NCBI GenBank assembly: GCA_028285035.1
Contig: JANQQF010000135.1
Coordinates: 1-64,000, forward strand
Direction: 5' to 3'
DNA from: Phycisphaerae bacterium
Lineage (GTDB): Bacteria > Chloroflexota > Anaerolineae > 4572-78 > J111
DNA length: 64,000 nt
Part shown: positions 1 to 8,602 of the stretch, piece by piece
How the letters are laid out: each line of letters starts with the position of its first letter
Position numbering within the stretch: position 1 is the stretch's first letter
The notes under the pieces: generated by a model
Seen by the model: the letters and a program-made list of their open reading frames with translations, nothing else
The model's database searches: none
Told to the model about the DNA's origin: nothing
Program-made: the position numbers and the translations under genes

Positions 1-30
1 GTGTTCGGGGCTTGAATTGCTGGCAAATCA

Positions 31-80
31 GAAGATTTCTCTCTGCGCTCCACTGCGTTCTACTCCGTTCGAAATGACAT
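31..80. repeat. Intergenic low-complexity repeat remnant
   Basis: A short stretch with repeated ctc/cgttc units followed by cgaaatgacat. It resembles the 'gatttctcgctgcgctcgaaatgac' type of intergenic repeat common in bacterial genomes. It lies just past the 3' end of the DinB gene. No reading frame was seen in bases 1-111. Confidence 0.3.
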
Positions 81-111
81 TAATCTTACGTCGAACTCAG
101 GTTAATAGCTT

Positions 112-582
112 TTACTTCAAAAACGCCATCAAATCCAAGATATGCCCTCGATGGAGCCCTTCGTGAAATTGATTAAAGATCATTGCGTGTAGGGCGCTCT
201 GGGGGACTTTCGGAGGCCCCTCGCCGCCTTCTGGCTGGACATAATTATCAAACTTACCGGCCTCAATGTCGGCGGCTAGTTTTTGCGGCCATTCCAAAAA
301 GAGCTTGATGATTTCATCCATGTCGGGCTGGGCTGTCCAATCGGTGGGTGAGGTTCCGGGGCGAAACATTGGTGGTAGCTCGGGGGTGAGGTATCCATCA
401 ACACCCAAACGCCCATAAATCAAGCCTTGCTGGGCCACCACCAAGTGGCCGACGTTCCAAGCGATGTTGTTGGCAAAGCCATCAGGCTGGGTGAACCACT
501 GCTCTTGACTTAGTCCCTTGAGGAAATCTTGGTACAAATTTTGTCGTCGTTCGATTAAAATATCTGCTGCTGCGCTTAACAT
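112..582 (-). CDS. DinB-like four-helix metalloprotein
   Basis: This 156-aa protein resembles the DinB / YfiT-like superfamily of four-helix-bundle putative metal-dependent enzymes, some of which act in thiol or detoxification chemistry. The expected His ligands are visible: NVGH near residue 46 and an HEGLHRGH segment near residue 140. The ATG at 582 is preceded by GGAG at 7 nt. The gene is the last of a minus-strand run after the sulfatase (gap 32 nt) and is probably co-transcribed with it. The exact substrate is unknown; the family call is firm, the function is not. Confidence 0.8.
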   Translation of the reverse strand: MLSAAADILIERRQNLYQDFLKGLSQEQWFTQPDGFANNIAWNVGHLVVAQQGLIYGRLGVDGYLTPELPPMFRPGTSPTDWTAQPDMDEIIKLFLEWPQKLAADIEAGKFDNYVQPEGGEGPPKVPQSALHAMIFNQFHEGLHRGHILDLMAFLK

Positions 583-614
583 TTGGAATCTCCTTTGATT
601 TGTTGTGAAAATTA

Positions 615-2213
615 TTACGCTAACATGACTGGCAATCGGGTCGTGTCCGTGAGATCGGCCATTTCTTGAGCCAGTTGGAAGAGCATATCACTCTTTGTGA
701 TGAGATGGGCTGGATCATCCCACAGATTGACGATTTCAAACGGATCGTTGCTTAGATCGTACAACTCGCCTTCATCCGTATGGGTGTACACCGTGATCCG
801 ATGTTGATCAGTGACCAGCGTGCGTACCTTGGCCCAGATGGGTAGCTCAAGTTGGGGAGAAAACGACACATTTTCTACCAACACCCGACTACAGTGCTGG
901 TCCGTCTCTCCAGCCAGAAATGGCAACAGGCTGCGCCCCTGTGCGCCGTGATAGGGCCATAAGTCAGCCCGGTCAAGAATAGTGCGGCCAATGTCTAAAT
1001 AACTAGCTAAGGTTTTTACGTGTCCTCGATTATACCGCTGATCGGGATCACACCAAATGAAGGGGACCTTGACCAAGGCTTGATAGTGTACTGGTCCTTT
1101 CAAAAAGAGACCGTGATGGCCCATATAATCGCCGTGGTCGCTGGTGAAGATGATGACCGTATCGTCGGTCAAGCCTGCCTCATCCAGCTTCGCCAGCAAT
1201 TCGCCGATGACATCGTCGATAAAGGTGATCATCCCGTAGGCCGTGGCGATTATACGTCTGGCCTCAGCCTCTTCTGCCATAAATGGCATTCGGATTTTGC
1301 GGTTGCCACTCATCTCGTTGTCGTAGACCCGCCGCAACGTCTCGGTGTGGGTGCGGGGTGACTCGTAGAATGAGTCGGGTAGGACAACATCCTTGGGATC
1401 GTACATATCGTAATACCGCTCCGGCGGGGTCCAGGGGTGATGTGGGTCGGGGATGGAGCACCATAGAAAAAAGGGATTTTCGCGATCGCCTGTTGCGTAT
1501 CGATCCAACCAAGCCAATGTCTCGTCACCCACGAAACGGGTGGAATAATGTTCTTCCTCAACAGCGGTGGCATAGGTTTGATGATTGACGTCGCTGGCCT
1601 TGATGGCATTGTCACGACCCGCTTTCTTAGCAATGGCCGGGTCAAGGGCATCCAACTTACGTTGATGATGAAAGCCCGCCACCTCAAAATGCTTAGAGGC
1701 GTATATGACCTCGTCAAGGCCATAGTAGGGGGTGATTGGCTCAAAGTCGGGCTTACGCCACGAGGTTGGTCGCTCTTGCGCGTAGTCATCGTTGTTGTAT
1801 TTTTGGGCCGATTTGTTGGCATTGGCTAACTCAGGGGGTGGCGCAGTTTTGCCCTCAGGGACAGGCTCGGCTTTCTGAAATGGCTCCGCCTCGGTCATGT
1901 TTTGTAGGTGAGATTTGCCGATAAGGGCGGTGTGGTAACCATCGGCCCGGAGCAGTTCGGCAAAGGTGTTGCTATCCAGATCAAGCCCGACGCCGTTGCT
2001 GTGGCTGCCATTGACGGAGTTCATTCGCATTGTCAGAAAGGCCTGCCGGTTAGGCATACACATCGGCGTGGCTGTGTGCATGCCGTCGATGCTTGTGCCT
2101 CTAGCAAAAAGTCGGTCGATATTGGGCGTTTTGACCACTGAGTTGCCGTGACAAGCCAGTTGGTCATAACAATGCTGATCGGTCATAATGACCAGAAAGT
2201 TTGGTTTTGGCAT
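615..2213 (-). CDS. Sulfatase, Cys-type (arylsulfatase/choline-sulfatase-like)
   Basis: This 532-aa alkaline-phosphatase-fold sulfatase should hydrolyse sulfate esters. It has the metal-binding start (TDQ at 11-13), the formylglycine site C52-M-P-N-R56 matching CxPxR, and the late metal motif TSDHGD at 358-362. The Cys must be oxidised to formylglycine by a maturase that is not in this window. There is no signal peptide, so it should be cytoplasmic. The ATG at 2213 has GAGGT 8 nt upstream. It starts 15 nt after the vWA gene stops and so probably shares its transcript. Substrate cannot be read from sequence; aryl or choline sulfate are both possible. Confidence 0.9.
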   Translation of the reverse strand: MPKPNFLVIMTDQHCYDQLACHGNSVVKTPNIDRLFARGTSIDGMHTATPMCMPNRQAFLTMRMNSVNGSHSNGVGLDLDSNTFAELLRADGYHTALIGKSHLQNMTEAEPFQKAEPVPEGKTAPPPELANANKSAQKYNNDDYAQERPTSWRKPDFEPITPYYGLDEVIYASKHFEVAGFHHQRKLDALDPAIAKKAGRDNAIKASDVNHQTYATAVEEEHYSTRFVGDETLAWLDRYATGDRENPFFLWCSIPDPHHPWTPPERYYDMYDPKDVVLPDSFYESPRTHTETLRRVYDNEMSGNRKIRMPFMAEEAEARRIIATAYGMITFIDDVIGELLAKLDEAGLTDDTVIIFTSDHGDYMGHHGLFLKGPVHYQALVKVPFIWCDPDQRYNRGHVKTLASYLDIGRTILDRADLWPYHGAQGRSLLPFLAGETDQHCSRVLVENVSFSPQLELPIWAKVRTLVTDQHRITVYTHTDEGELYDLSNDPFEIVNLWDDPAHLITKSDMLFQLAQEMADLTDTTRLPVMLA

Positions 2214-2228
2214 AAATGAATACCTCGA

Positions 2229-4886
2229 TCATTGTGGTTTTATAATAATTGGGAGATAGGTCTTGTCGCCCAACGTATCCATCTCGTCCGGTGAATTCAA
2301 AAGAATCGTGTGGCTGGCGGTTACGACAGTTCCTACGATATTGTAGGCCGTAACAGTTAGATGCTTTGTGCCAGTGCTTGACCAGCTAAATATGATGGTA
2401 TCGATGAGGTTACCAACTTGGGTGGTGTTCGATAGTTCACTGGCTTCCCAGACATAGGTGATGGGTTGAGTTGCAAGGAAAGGCTCGACTGTGGCGGTGA
2501 AGTTGTAGTTGGTGTCTACCTTACCAGTGGTAGGACCCGTTAAAGTGACATTGTTGATTGCCTGGGGCTCGCAATTTGTTGGGTAGGTCTTGGCGATTGT
2601 ATCGGCTACGGTTTCCAGTTCATCCAATCTGGTAGCAAAATAATACCCATTGCAAGCCTCAAACAAGACTTCTTCACCGACCCCTGATGTGGAGTGCGGA
2701 TCACGACCAGTCGCGATCGCGGTTAGAAAATCTGGGTTAACTGTGTCGCCGATGCCGATTGTGAAGACGACTACCTCATTATCGGCAGCCTCTTTGGCAT
2801 AGTAGATGGCACAATCATAATCGTTATCGCCCGCTGCAATATCACCATTCCACAAATTGGCATCATCACAAGCGCCACCTGGATTTTGGTTTGGCGAGCC
2901 ATCTGTCAAAACAATCATAATCTTTTGTGCATCATCACGGTGGCAGGCCGCATCAGGATTATTAGGGGCGCAAACATCTCCCCCATAACCGGGAATACCT
3001 AGCAGCTTCAAACCCTGCCTCAAACCATCCCCAATGTTTGTAGGTCCCTGAGGCCACTGTCGCTCGATTGCCTCCATAAAAAGCGGAAATGGGTCATCAG
3101 CTGCACAATCACCAGGGTTGGCTTGGTTACATTGAAGCGGTACCGTTAATAACTTGCCTGAAACAGTTGTCTCTTTTACGATTTCAGTAAACGCTACGAG
3201 ACCAACTTGATCAAGCGTAGGGTCAAGCTGTTTTGCAAATGCCTTAAACGCTTCTTGAGTATTACGTAGGGGTTGCAAGCCACTAAATAGGTCATTATCA
3301 AGATTATTCGTAGGAGTAGCCTCGGCCCCAGCAACGACTGTACACTTACTGCCACTGGCCCCAGCCCAGTAAGACTCACTTCTGACGCTGATGCCCGTGC
3401 TATAGTTATTGGTGTAGTCAACTGCCTCAACCGCATTTTTAGGGCAGCCACACTGATTCTGATGAACGGTTAGACCATAAGCTGGATTACAGAAGTTGCA
3501 GGCCTCGCGGGTCGCCGAGCCATCCGTTGCCGGTGGTCCTTTGCCATCCCAGGTACTACTTTCAATAAAGTTACGAACGTCACTATCACTTGTAGCATCC
3601 GTAAATACAATTTTATCGATTTTGTAGCCTGAACTGGCCTGAAAGAGCCTCAGCGTATACAGGCCTCCAACAGAATTTGTCGAAATCTCACCCAGCTTAA
3701 TCCAGCGCCAATCATCCCCGTCAGCCCTAGTATCTCGGGACAGGCTCACGCTGCCAGCATCTGTATTGAGTTGAATTCCTTCAACCGAACTCCCGGTCGG
3801 GTCCAAATCCTTAAAGGCTTCCCACATAATAGCATCAGCCCAGGGATCTTGAGCGGCCCCATTCGTATCAGGGGTCAGGCCAGCCCAAACATCGGCTAGT
3901 GCCCCACCGCCCAGCACCCGCATCCAAACCTGTGTTGTCCCCGCCCATTGCGGGTAAAAATCATACTCAACATAGGGGATGTTTGATTTTACCGGGCGCC
4001 CCTCGTTACTTCCTGGCAGAGTCGTTTCCCAACATTGACTGCCTGTAAAACAGTCTAAATTGAAACTCCCTCCTTGTAATTGAGGGTCACCCCCAGCAAA
4101 TTGGCTGTAGGTTGGAAAGGGATGGGATTTGATGTAGGCACTACAGTCAACCGAAATCCCCCCATCACTATCTTCACAGATATCATCACCACCAATTTGA
4201 CAGGTGATGGAATTGCTTGCCGTCCCAGGATGACATACATTTGAGGATTGTCTATCAACATTTCCTGCTTGGTTACCCTGACTATACCCGTTCTCATCAG
4301 GATTGAGTGGGTTATTGATATTTAGTGAGCCACGTTGGATAGCCCAAAACGCAGTACCTGGCGTACGTCGACTCAAGCGCCAATCTCCTTGGTTTCGCGA
4401 ATAAAGTTCGGCCTCGTGTGATAGATATTGATTACCATTTGTATCAGTGTGAACGCCAGTGACACTTGGGGCAACCAGGCATAAATTGGATGAAGGAATT
4501 GAGTTGGTTGTCCCTGTTCCGCTAATCCAATTGGTGTTGTATGGTAAAGGATTAAAATAGCCATTCAGAGGGTAGTTCGGGTTGCCCGGATCAGTTCGTA
4601 CCCAACAGTCAAAACAGTTGGTTTCATACTCCATTGAGCCCGAAACATCAAAGACGACGACAATGTCTCGTCTGGTGATCGGGGTTTGAGCTGTGATCCG
4701 GCTATCAGAAATTCGGGGTTCTCCTAACTTGTGTTGTGATGACACCTCTGCTTCGGGCAATGTGTCCGCCGCGCTGGCCGTTTGTTCTCCGCCAATTAGA
4801 TAAATCAGGCTCAGGCCAAAACTGATACATATCGCGAAGGCCACAAGCAGAAGCTTTGAGCTTTTTTTGATAAAATGCTTGGTCAT
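2229..4886 (-). CDS. Secreted von Willebrand factor A protein with large insertion
   Basis: An 885-aa exported protein. A signal peptide covers residues 1-40 (basic start, hydrophobic core, ASAA cleavage site). The vWA MIDAS begins at D80-V-S-G-S84, but the rest of the fold (TNIGDGL threonine and VLTDGSP aspartate) appears only in the C-terminal third, so about 450 residues are inserted after the first strand. The insertion is rich in Cys and contains a stretch that looks like a CBM6-type carbohydrate-binding domain (WMRV ... GLYTLRLFQ ... KIDKIVF). The last ~90 residues resemble a PKD/Ig-like domain. ATGs at 4889 and 4886 are alternatives; GGAG is 6 nt before the second. It leads the vWA-sulfatase-DinB unit. 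Confidence 0.8.
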   Translation of the reverse strand: MTKHFIKKSSKLLLVAFAICISFGLSLIYLIGGEQTASAADTLPEAEVSSQHKLGEPRISDSRITAQTPITRRDIVVVFDVSGSMEYETNCFDCWVRTDPGNPNYPLNGYFNPLPYNTNWISGTGTTNSIPSSNLCLVAPSVTGVHTDTNGNQYLSHEAELYSRNQGDWRLSRRTPGTAFWAIQRGSLNINNPLNPDENGYSQGNQAGNVDRQSSNVCHPGTASNSITCQIGGDDICEDSDGGISVDCSAYIKSHPFPTYSQFAGGDPQLQGGSFNLDCFTGSQCWETTLPGSNEGRPVKSNIPYVEYDFYPQWAGTTQVWMRVLGGGALADVWAGLTPDTNGAAQDPWADAIMWEAFKDLDPTGSSVEGIQLNTDAGSVSLSRDTRADGDDWRWIKLGEISTNSVGGLYTLRLFQASSGYKIDKIVFTDATSDSDVRNFIESSTWDGKGPPATDGSATREACNFCNPAYGLTVHQNQCGCPKNAVEAVDYTNNYSTGISVRSESYWAGASGSKCTVVAGAEATPTNNLDNDLFSGLQPLRNTQEAFKAFAKQLDPTLDQVGLVAFTEIVKETTVSGKLLTVPLQCNQANPGDCAADDPFPLFMEAIERQWPQGPTNIGDGLRQGLKLLGIPGYGGDVCAPNNPDAACHRDDAQKIMIVLTDGSPNQNPGGACDDANLWNGDIAAGDNDYDCAIYYAKEAADNEVVVFTIGIGDTVNPDFLTAIATGRDPHSTSGVGEEVLFEACNGYYFATRLDELETVADTIAKTYPTNCEPQAINNVTLTGPTTGKVDTNYNFTATVEPFLATQPITYVWEASELSNTTQVGNLIDTIIFSWSSTGTKHLTVTAYNIVGTVVTASHTILLNSPDEMDTLGDKTYLPIIIKPQ

Positions 4887-5325
4887 CATTTTCTCCAAAT
4901 TGCTAGAATAACTGAAGTCGTCAGTTCTGATTTTATCAGAAGATGTAAGCTTTATAAATAGAAAAAAATGGAAAGTTTTACCCTAGTTTTAGCCAAATAT
5001 CGTCTCTTTTTGCCACCATCATGACATGATTAGACCTAAATTTCTACTAATCATGTCATGGCAACAACTATTTTTGATGTGAGACATAGGGTGGAGTAAA
5101 TGGCAACTTGGACTGGAATGATATAACGAGGTGTTGCTGTACCCTTAGTTTATCTTAAAACTTCTTGTTTTACCTGACTTAGAGTTGACTTTTGGCTGAT
5201 ATTTTTACGGCATAATATAAAATGATATCGATGCAGATTGATGCGTGAGGCGGTTGTAACACTCTCATTATCAACCATCGTACCATACTTCATACCAGAT
5301 GATCAGGCAATCGAGGTAATGATTG
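4887..5325. other. Intergenic region with one large inverted repeat
   Basis: About 440 bases without a convincing gene, between the vWA start and the amidohydrolase stop. It is AT-rich and presumably holds the vWA promoter and the end of the MarR operon. The only clear structure is the inverted repeat at 5011-5063, listed separately. Confidence 0.5.
5011..5063. repeat. Inverted repeat with 13-bp perfect arms
   Basis: The arms atgacatgattag (5021-5033) and ctaatcatgtcat (5047-5059) are perfect inverted repeats around a 13-nt loop. Outer tgcc/ggca bases also pair if six bases are bulged. There is no T-run, so it is not a typical terminator; it could be an operator for the vWA unit or a transcript-end structure. 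Confidence 0.5.
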
Positions 5326-6213
5326 TCACACCACCGTAAACCCATACAACCGAGCTGGATTGTCCACCAAAATTTTTTGTTGCAGCGTGGCATCATCGGC
5401 GATGAGCGGAATGAGGTCAACGAGATCGCCGTCGTTGGGCATATGCGTCTTGATGTTGGGGTGAGGGAAATCGGTGCCCCACAAAATGCGGTCGGGTGCG
5501 GCTTGGACCAAGGCTTGGGCGTAAGGAATAGCATCGTGAAAGGGTGGACCGCTGGCTGAAATGCGCTCGGCCCCACAGATTTTGACCCACCAGTTGTCCC
5601 GTTGCATAAAATCGAGCAGAATTTGGAAAGCGGGCTGGTCGAGGCCGTGTTGGGTGGGAATGCGGCCCATATGATCGACGATGATGGGCATTTCGAATTG
5701 GCTGAAAAAGGTTTCGTAGGTGACGATATCCTCCGCATCGACATGGATAACCAAATGCCAACCCATATCCAGCCCGATGACGCGATCCAAAATCTCTTTC
5801 ATCTCAGCCAAATCAGGGGCACCCCCAAGATGGGCCACAAAATTGAAGCGAATGCCCCGCACCCCACCGGTATTCAAATCGATAAAATCGTTGTCGCTGA
5901 AATCTTTGCTCCCCAGACACACCCCGCGATACGCTCCATCGCTGCTAGCAATGGCATCGAGCATCGCTCGATTGTCGGGGCCGTTACAACTGGCCTGAAT
6001 GATGACTGCCCGCTCGATGCCCAAAATATTGTGCAGATTTTTCAGGCGGTCTTTTCCCGCATCGGGTGGGATGTAGCTACTAGATTCGTGATAAGGGAAT
6101 AGATGGGCAGGCCCAAAAATATGACAATGGGCATCACAGGCCTCGGCGGGTACGTTGAAGCGCGGCACCCTGGTGTTTGGGTCAGGTGGCATACAGGTTT
6201 TCTTTGGGGTCAC
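5326..6213 (-). CDS. Amidohydrolase family 2 (LigI / PDC-lactonase-like TIM barrel)
   Basis: A TIM-barrel metal-dependent hydrolase of the amidohydrolase_2 family that includes 2-pyrone-4,6-dicarboxylate lactonase LigI. The DAHCHIFGP motif (HxH at residues 29 and 31) and a late GTDFPHPN motif with the catalytic Asp are present. Such enzymes hydrolyse lactones formed after aromatic ring cleavage, but other substrates are known. The GTG at 6213 is favoured because GAGG sits 9 nt upstream; a TTG at 6228 and an ATG at 6192 are alternatives. It is the last gene of the MarR operon, 30 nt after the sulfotransferase. Confidence 0.82.
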   Translation of the reverse strand: MTPKKTCMPPDPNTRVPRFNVPAEACDAHCHIFGPAHLFPYHESSSYIPPDAGKDRLKNLHNILGIERAVIIQASCNGPDNRAMLDAIASSDGAYRGVCLGSKDFSDNDFIDLNTGGVRGIRFNFVAHLGGAPDLAEMKEILDRVIGLDMGWHLVIHVDAEDIVTYETFFSQFEMPIIVDHMGRIPTQHGLDQPAFQILLDFMQRDNWWVKICGAERISASGPPFHDAIPYAQALVQAAPDRILWGTDFPHPNIKTHMPNDGDLVDLIPLIADDATLQQKILVDNPARLYGFTVV

Positions 6214-6243
6214 AAATGATTTCCTCAAATTAGGTGTTGAAAC

Positions 6244-6873
6244 TTACTCCTCGCCCGCAAACATGTCTGAAAATTCGGCGGCTGAATTCGCCCGAGGAAA
6301 CGGTACGCCTGGTACTGGTACATCCAAAAAATGACACAATGGTTCCCAGCCATCCTGCACTTGCCAAACCAGTAATCGATCCGGTCCAAAAGCGGCTTGG
6401 ATCTCGGCGTTGTGGGTCTCGAAACAGTGAATGGCATAATCCTTGTCGATCAGGCCACGGCCTGCAAACGTGCCCTCTCGAATGAGTTTAATCGAGGTTG
6501 AGCGGCGTAACCAGGTGGCTGAGCCTGCTTGCCCCAGTGGCTTTTCCATCTGGGGAAGAACTGTTTTGACTAGGCTGTCATACCATTTTTCTGGGTCGCG
6601 CAGGGTGAGTAACAACTTCGCTTCGGGGTAGTAGGCGGCTAATTCACGCCAGTAGCTGACGGCTGGCCAATCGAGTGTCGCTTGAAAGCCCGCAAAAACC
6701 TCATCCCAATTTCGCTTCCCCGCAAAAGCAACATCATACCATTTTTGGGATAATGCTTGATTACCAACCAGCACACTCATATGATGACAGGGGGCCAATC
6801 CCAACATCTCAAGGGCTAATCTCGTTGAACTGGTTCCTGTGCGGCCGAAACCGACGCCAATAAGTTTTAGCAT
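6244..6873 (-). CDS. PAPS-type sulfotransferase family protein
   Basis: A 209-aa P-loop sulfotransferase of the short bacterial type (Sulfotransfer_4-like). The 5'-phosphosulfate loop GFGRTGTSS starts at residue 8, and an LRDPEKWYDS segment matches the 3'-phosphate-binding region. It would transfer sulfate from PAPS to a hydroxyl or amine acceptor in the cytoplasm. The ATG at 6873 has GAGG 6 nt upstream; a longer frame reaching to 6933 runs through a palindromic repeat and is unlikely. It lies inside the MarR operon next to a sulfatase, which acts in the opposite direction. Some family members may not be sulfotransferases. Confidence 0.8.
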   Translation of the reverse strand: MLKLIGVGFGRTGTSSTRLALEMLGLAPCHHMSVLVGNQALSQKWYDVAFAGKRNWDEVFAGFQATLDWPAVSYWRELAAYYPEAKLLLTLRDPEKWYDSLVKTVLPQMEKPLGQAGSATWLRRSTSIKLIREGTFAGRGLIDKDYAIHCFETHNAEIQAAFGPDRLLVWQVQDGWEPLCHFLDVPVPGVPFPRANSAAEFSDMFAGEE

Positions 6874-6890
6874 AGCTGCCTCGTATCTTT

Positions 6891-6950
6891 TGTAGGGGCA
6901 ACGCCTTGTGCTTACCCAAGCCCAGGCGGCCACAAGGGCACGCCCCTACA
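6891..6950. repeat. GTAGGGGC-type palindromic repeat
   Basis: Outer arms tgtaggggc (6891-6899) and gcccctaca (6942-6950), with inner arms ccttgtg and cacaagg. This resembles a common dispersed intergenic palindrome. It lies between the sulfatase stop and the sulfotransferase start in the transcript, where it might protect or attenuate the mRNA. Confidence 0.6.
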
Positions 6951-6974
6951 TTCATTCTTTTCTGTATGACTCGG

Positions 6975-8501
6975 TTACCCAAAAATATCCGGCAAATCCT
7001 CTGGGCGCGAATGATAACGTGCCATCAACTGATCAAGCCGCGTTTGCAGGGCCGCTCGCGGTTCTGCATACGTCGGATCATTGGCCACATTGTTCATCTC
7101 AAGCGGATCAACCGTCAAATCATACAACTCGTATTCGTTTGCTTCAACCCCATTTGGGTCGAAGTACATGCCAAACTTCCAGTGCCGATCTCGCAAGCAG
7201 CGGATGTGATTGGGTTGGGGGGCGGTCTGTAAAAATGCCCCAGCGGCAGTATGTTGGTCATCGTAGGTGAAGTAGACTTCGTCACGGATTTCGATGGTTG
7301 GATTTTCTAATATCGGGGTTAAGTCTTGACCATCAAAGGCGGTATGCTCCACATCAGCCCCAGCAATGGAGGCGAGCGTGGGCACGATGTCGATTAAGCC
7401 CGCAAAGGCATCGCTCTGTTGCGGTGTTTCAAAAAGGTGCGGATTTGAGAAAACGAGCGGGACACGCAGCACCTCATCATAGATATTGAAAGGCTTTTGC
7501 CGCATCCCGCCGTGGGACATGCACATATCGCCGTGATCGGAGACGCGCACGATGAGCGAGGTGTCGCGTAAAGTGGTGCCGTTGGTGTCGACTGTGCGAT
7601 TTTCCAGGGCATCAATCACCCGCCCGATGTACAACTCGGTCAGAATATGCAGCCAGGCATACCAGTTGCAGTTGTCAATTTGCAATTGTTCGGTGTCCAA
7701 CGCGCCCAAAAATTTTTCGGCCCGCCCAATGTTCGACTGAACGGCTTTGGGTAAATTATCGGTGCGTTGTTTGAAGTTGGGCGGCAACTCGATGCCTAGA
7801 TTGGCAAAGCGTTCGCGCGGGCCGAGGACATCGTAGTTGTTGGGATGGAGCAAGACGTCGTGGGGATTGACCAGGGAGACGATCAGGCAGAACGGCTGAT
7901 GTGGATCAACCTCGGCCAAAAATCGCTCCGCCTGTTGGGTGTAGGTTTCATCCCACATTGGATTTTCGTCCGAGCCGCCACTGTCACTGATCTCACGGGT
8001 GCCACCTGCATCGGGACACTCCCAGCCGTCAAAGCCAAACTGTTCAGCCACGAACTGGTTATCATCCTCCGACCAATCATAATTACCGCGCCTAGGCTTG
8101 GTCAAATGCCATTTGCCTTTGTACGCGATTTGGTAGCCCGCTGATTTTAGAATGGTGGCGAGGTTGGGTAAATCTGACGGAAATTCGCGTTCCCGGCTAG
8201 CGTATTCCCCAAAAAATGAGAGGGTTTCGTACATCCCGTGGCGCGAAGGATAGACCCCAGTCAGGAGTGAGGCCCGGCTAGGCGAGCACATATTTGTGTT
8301 CGTATGGCAGTGGGTGAAGGTCAAGCCTGTGTCGGCTAATCGCTTCCGTTGCGGCAGATGCTCATCCGCCCACCCCTCTGGCCAGTGCATTGGATATCGT
8401 TCCTGGTCAGTGATGATCAGCACGATATTTGGCTTTTCCGGCAAGGTGGAATCGATGTTTTCGAGAAAGTTATGAATATTTAGGTTTGAAAGGGTTGTCA
8501 T
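6975..8501 (-). CDS. Sulfatase, Cys-type (second copy)
   Basis: A 508-aa cytoplasmic sulfatase. The TDQ metal motif is at 31-33, the formylglycine site is C72-S-P-S-R76 with downstream ASLLTG, and VSDHGDM is the late metal motif. The ATG at 8501 is chosen because GGAG lies 9 nt upstream; a GTG at 8516 is in frame. It is only distantly similar to the sulfatase at 615-2213, so the two probably use different esters. Its place directly behind the dehalogenase-like gene argues that desulfation is a step in the same pathway. It needs a formylglycine maturase from elsewhere. Confidence 0.9.
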   Translation of the reverse strand: MTTLSNLNIHNFLENIDSTLPEKPNIVLIITDQERYPMHWPEGWADEHLPQRKRLADTGLTFTHCHTNTNMCSPSRASLLTGVYPSRHGMYETLSFFGEYASREREFPSDLPNLATILKSAGYQIAYKGKWHLTKPRRGNYDWSEDDNQFVAEQFGFDGWECPDAGGTREISDSGGSDENPMWDETYTQQAERFLAEVDPHQPFCLIVSLVNPHDVLLHPNNYDVLGPRERFANLGIELPPNFKQRTDNLPKAVQSNIGRAEKFLGALDTEQLQIDNCNWYAWLHILTELYIGRVIDALENRTVDTNGTTLRDTSLIVRVSDHGDMCMSHGGMRQKPFNIYDEVLRVPLVFSNPHLFETPQQSDAFAGLIDIVPTLASIAGADVEHTAFDGQDLTPILENPTIEIRDEVYFTYDDQHTAAGAFLQTAPQPNHIRCLRDRHWKFGMYFDPNGVEANEYELYDLTVDPLEMNNVANDPTYAEPRAALQTRLDQLMARYHSRPEDLPDIFG

Positions 8502-8602
8502 CAGGGATAACTCCACGTTGAGTGCTTTGACGCATCAATATTGACGAAAACGACATTCAATACATTTTGAGTAAGCCCGAACCGTTTGGCCTTCTGGTTT
8601 TA

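Noticed and set aside
6873..6933. N-terminal extension of the sulfotransferase
   Set aside because: The extra residues come from the GTAGGGGC palindrome; the shorter ATG has GAGG at good spacing.
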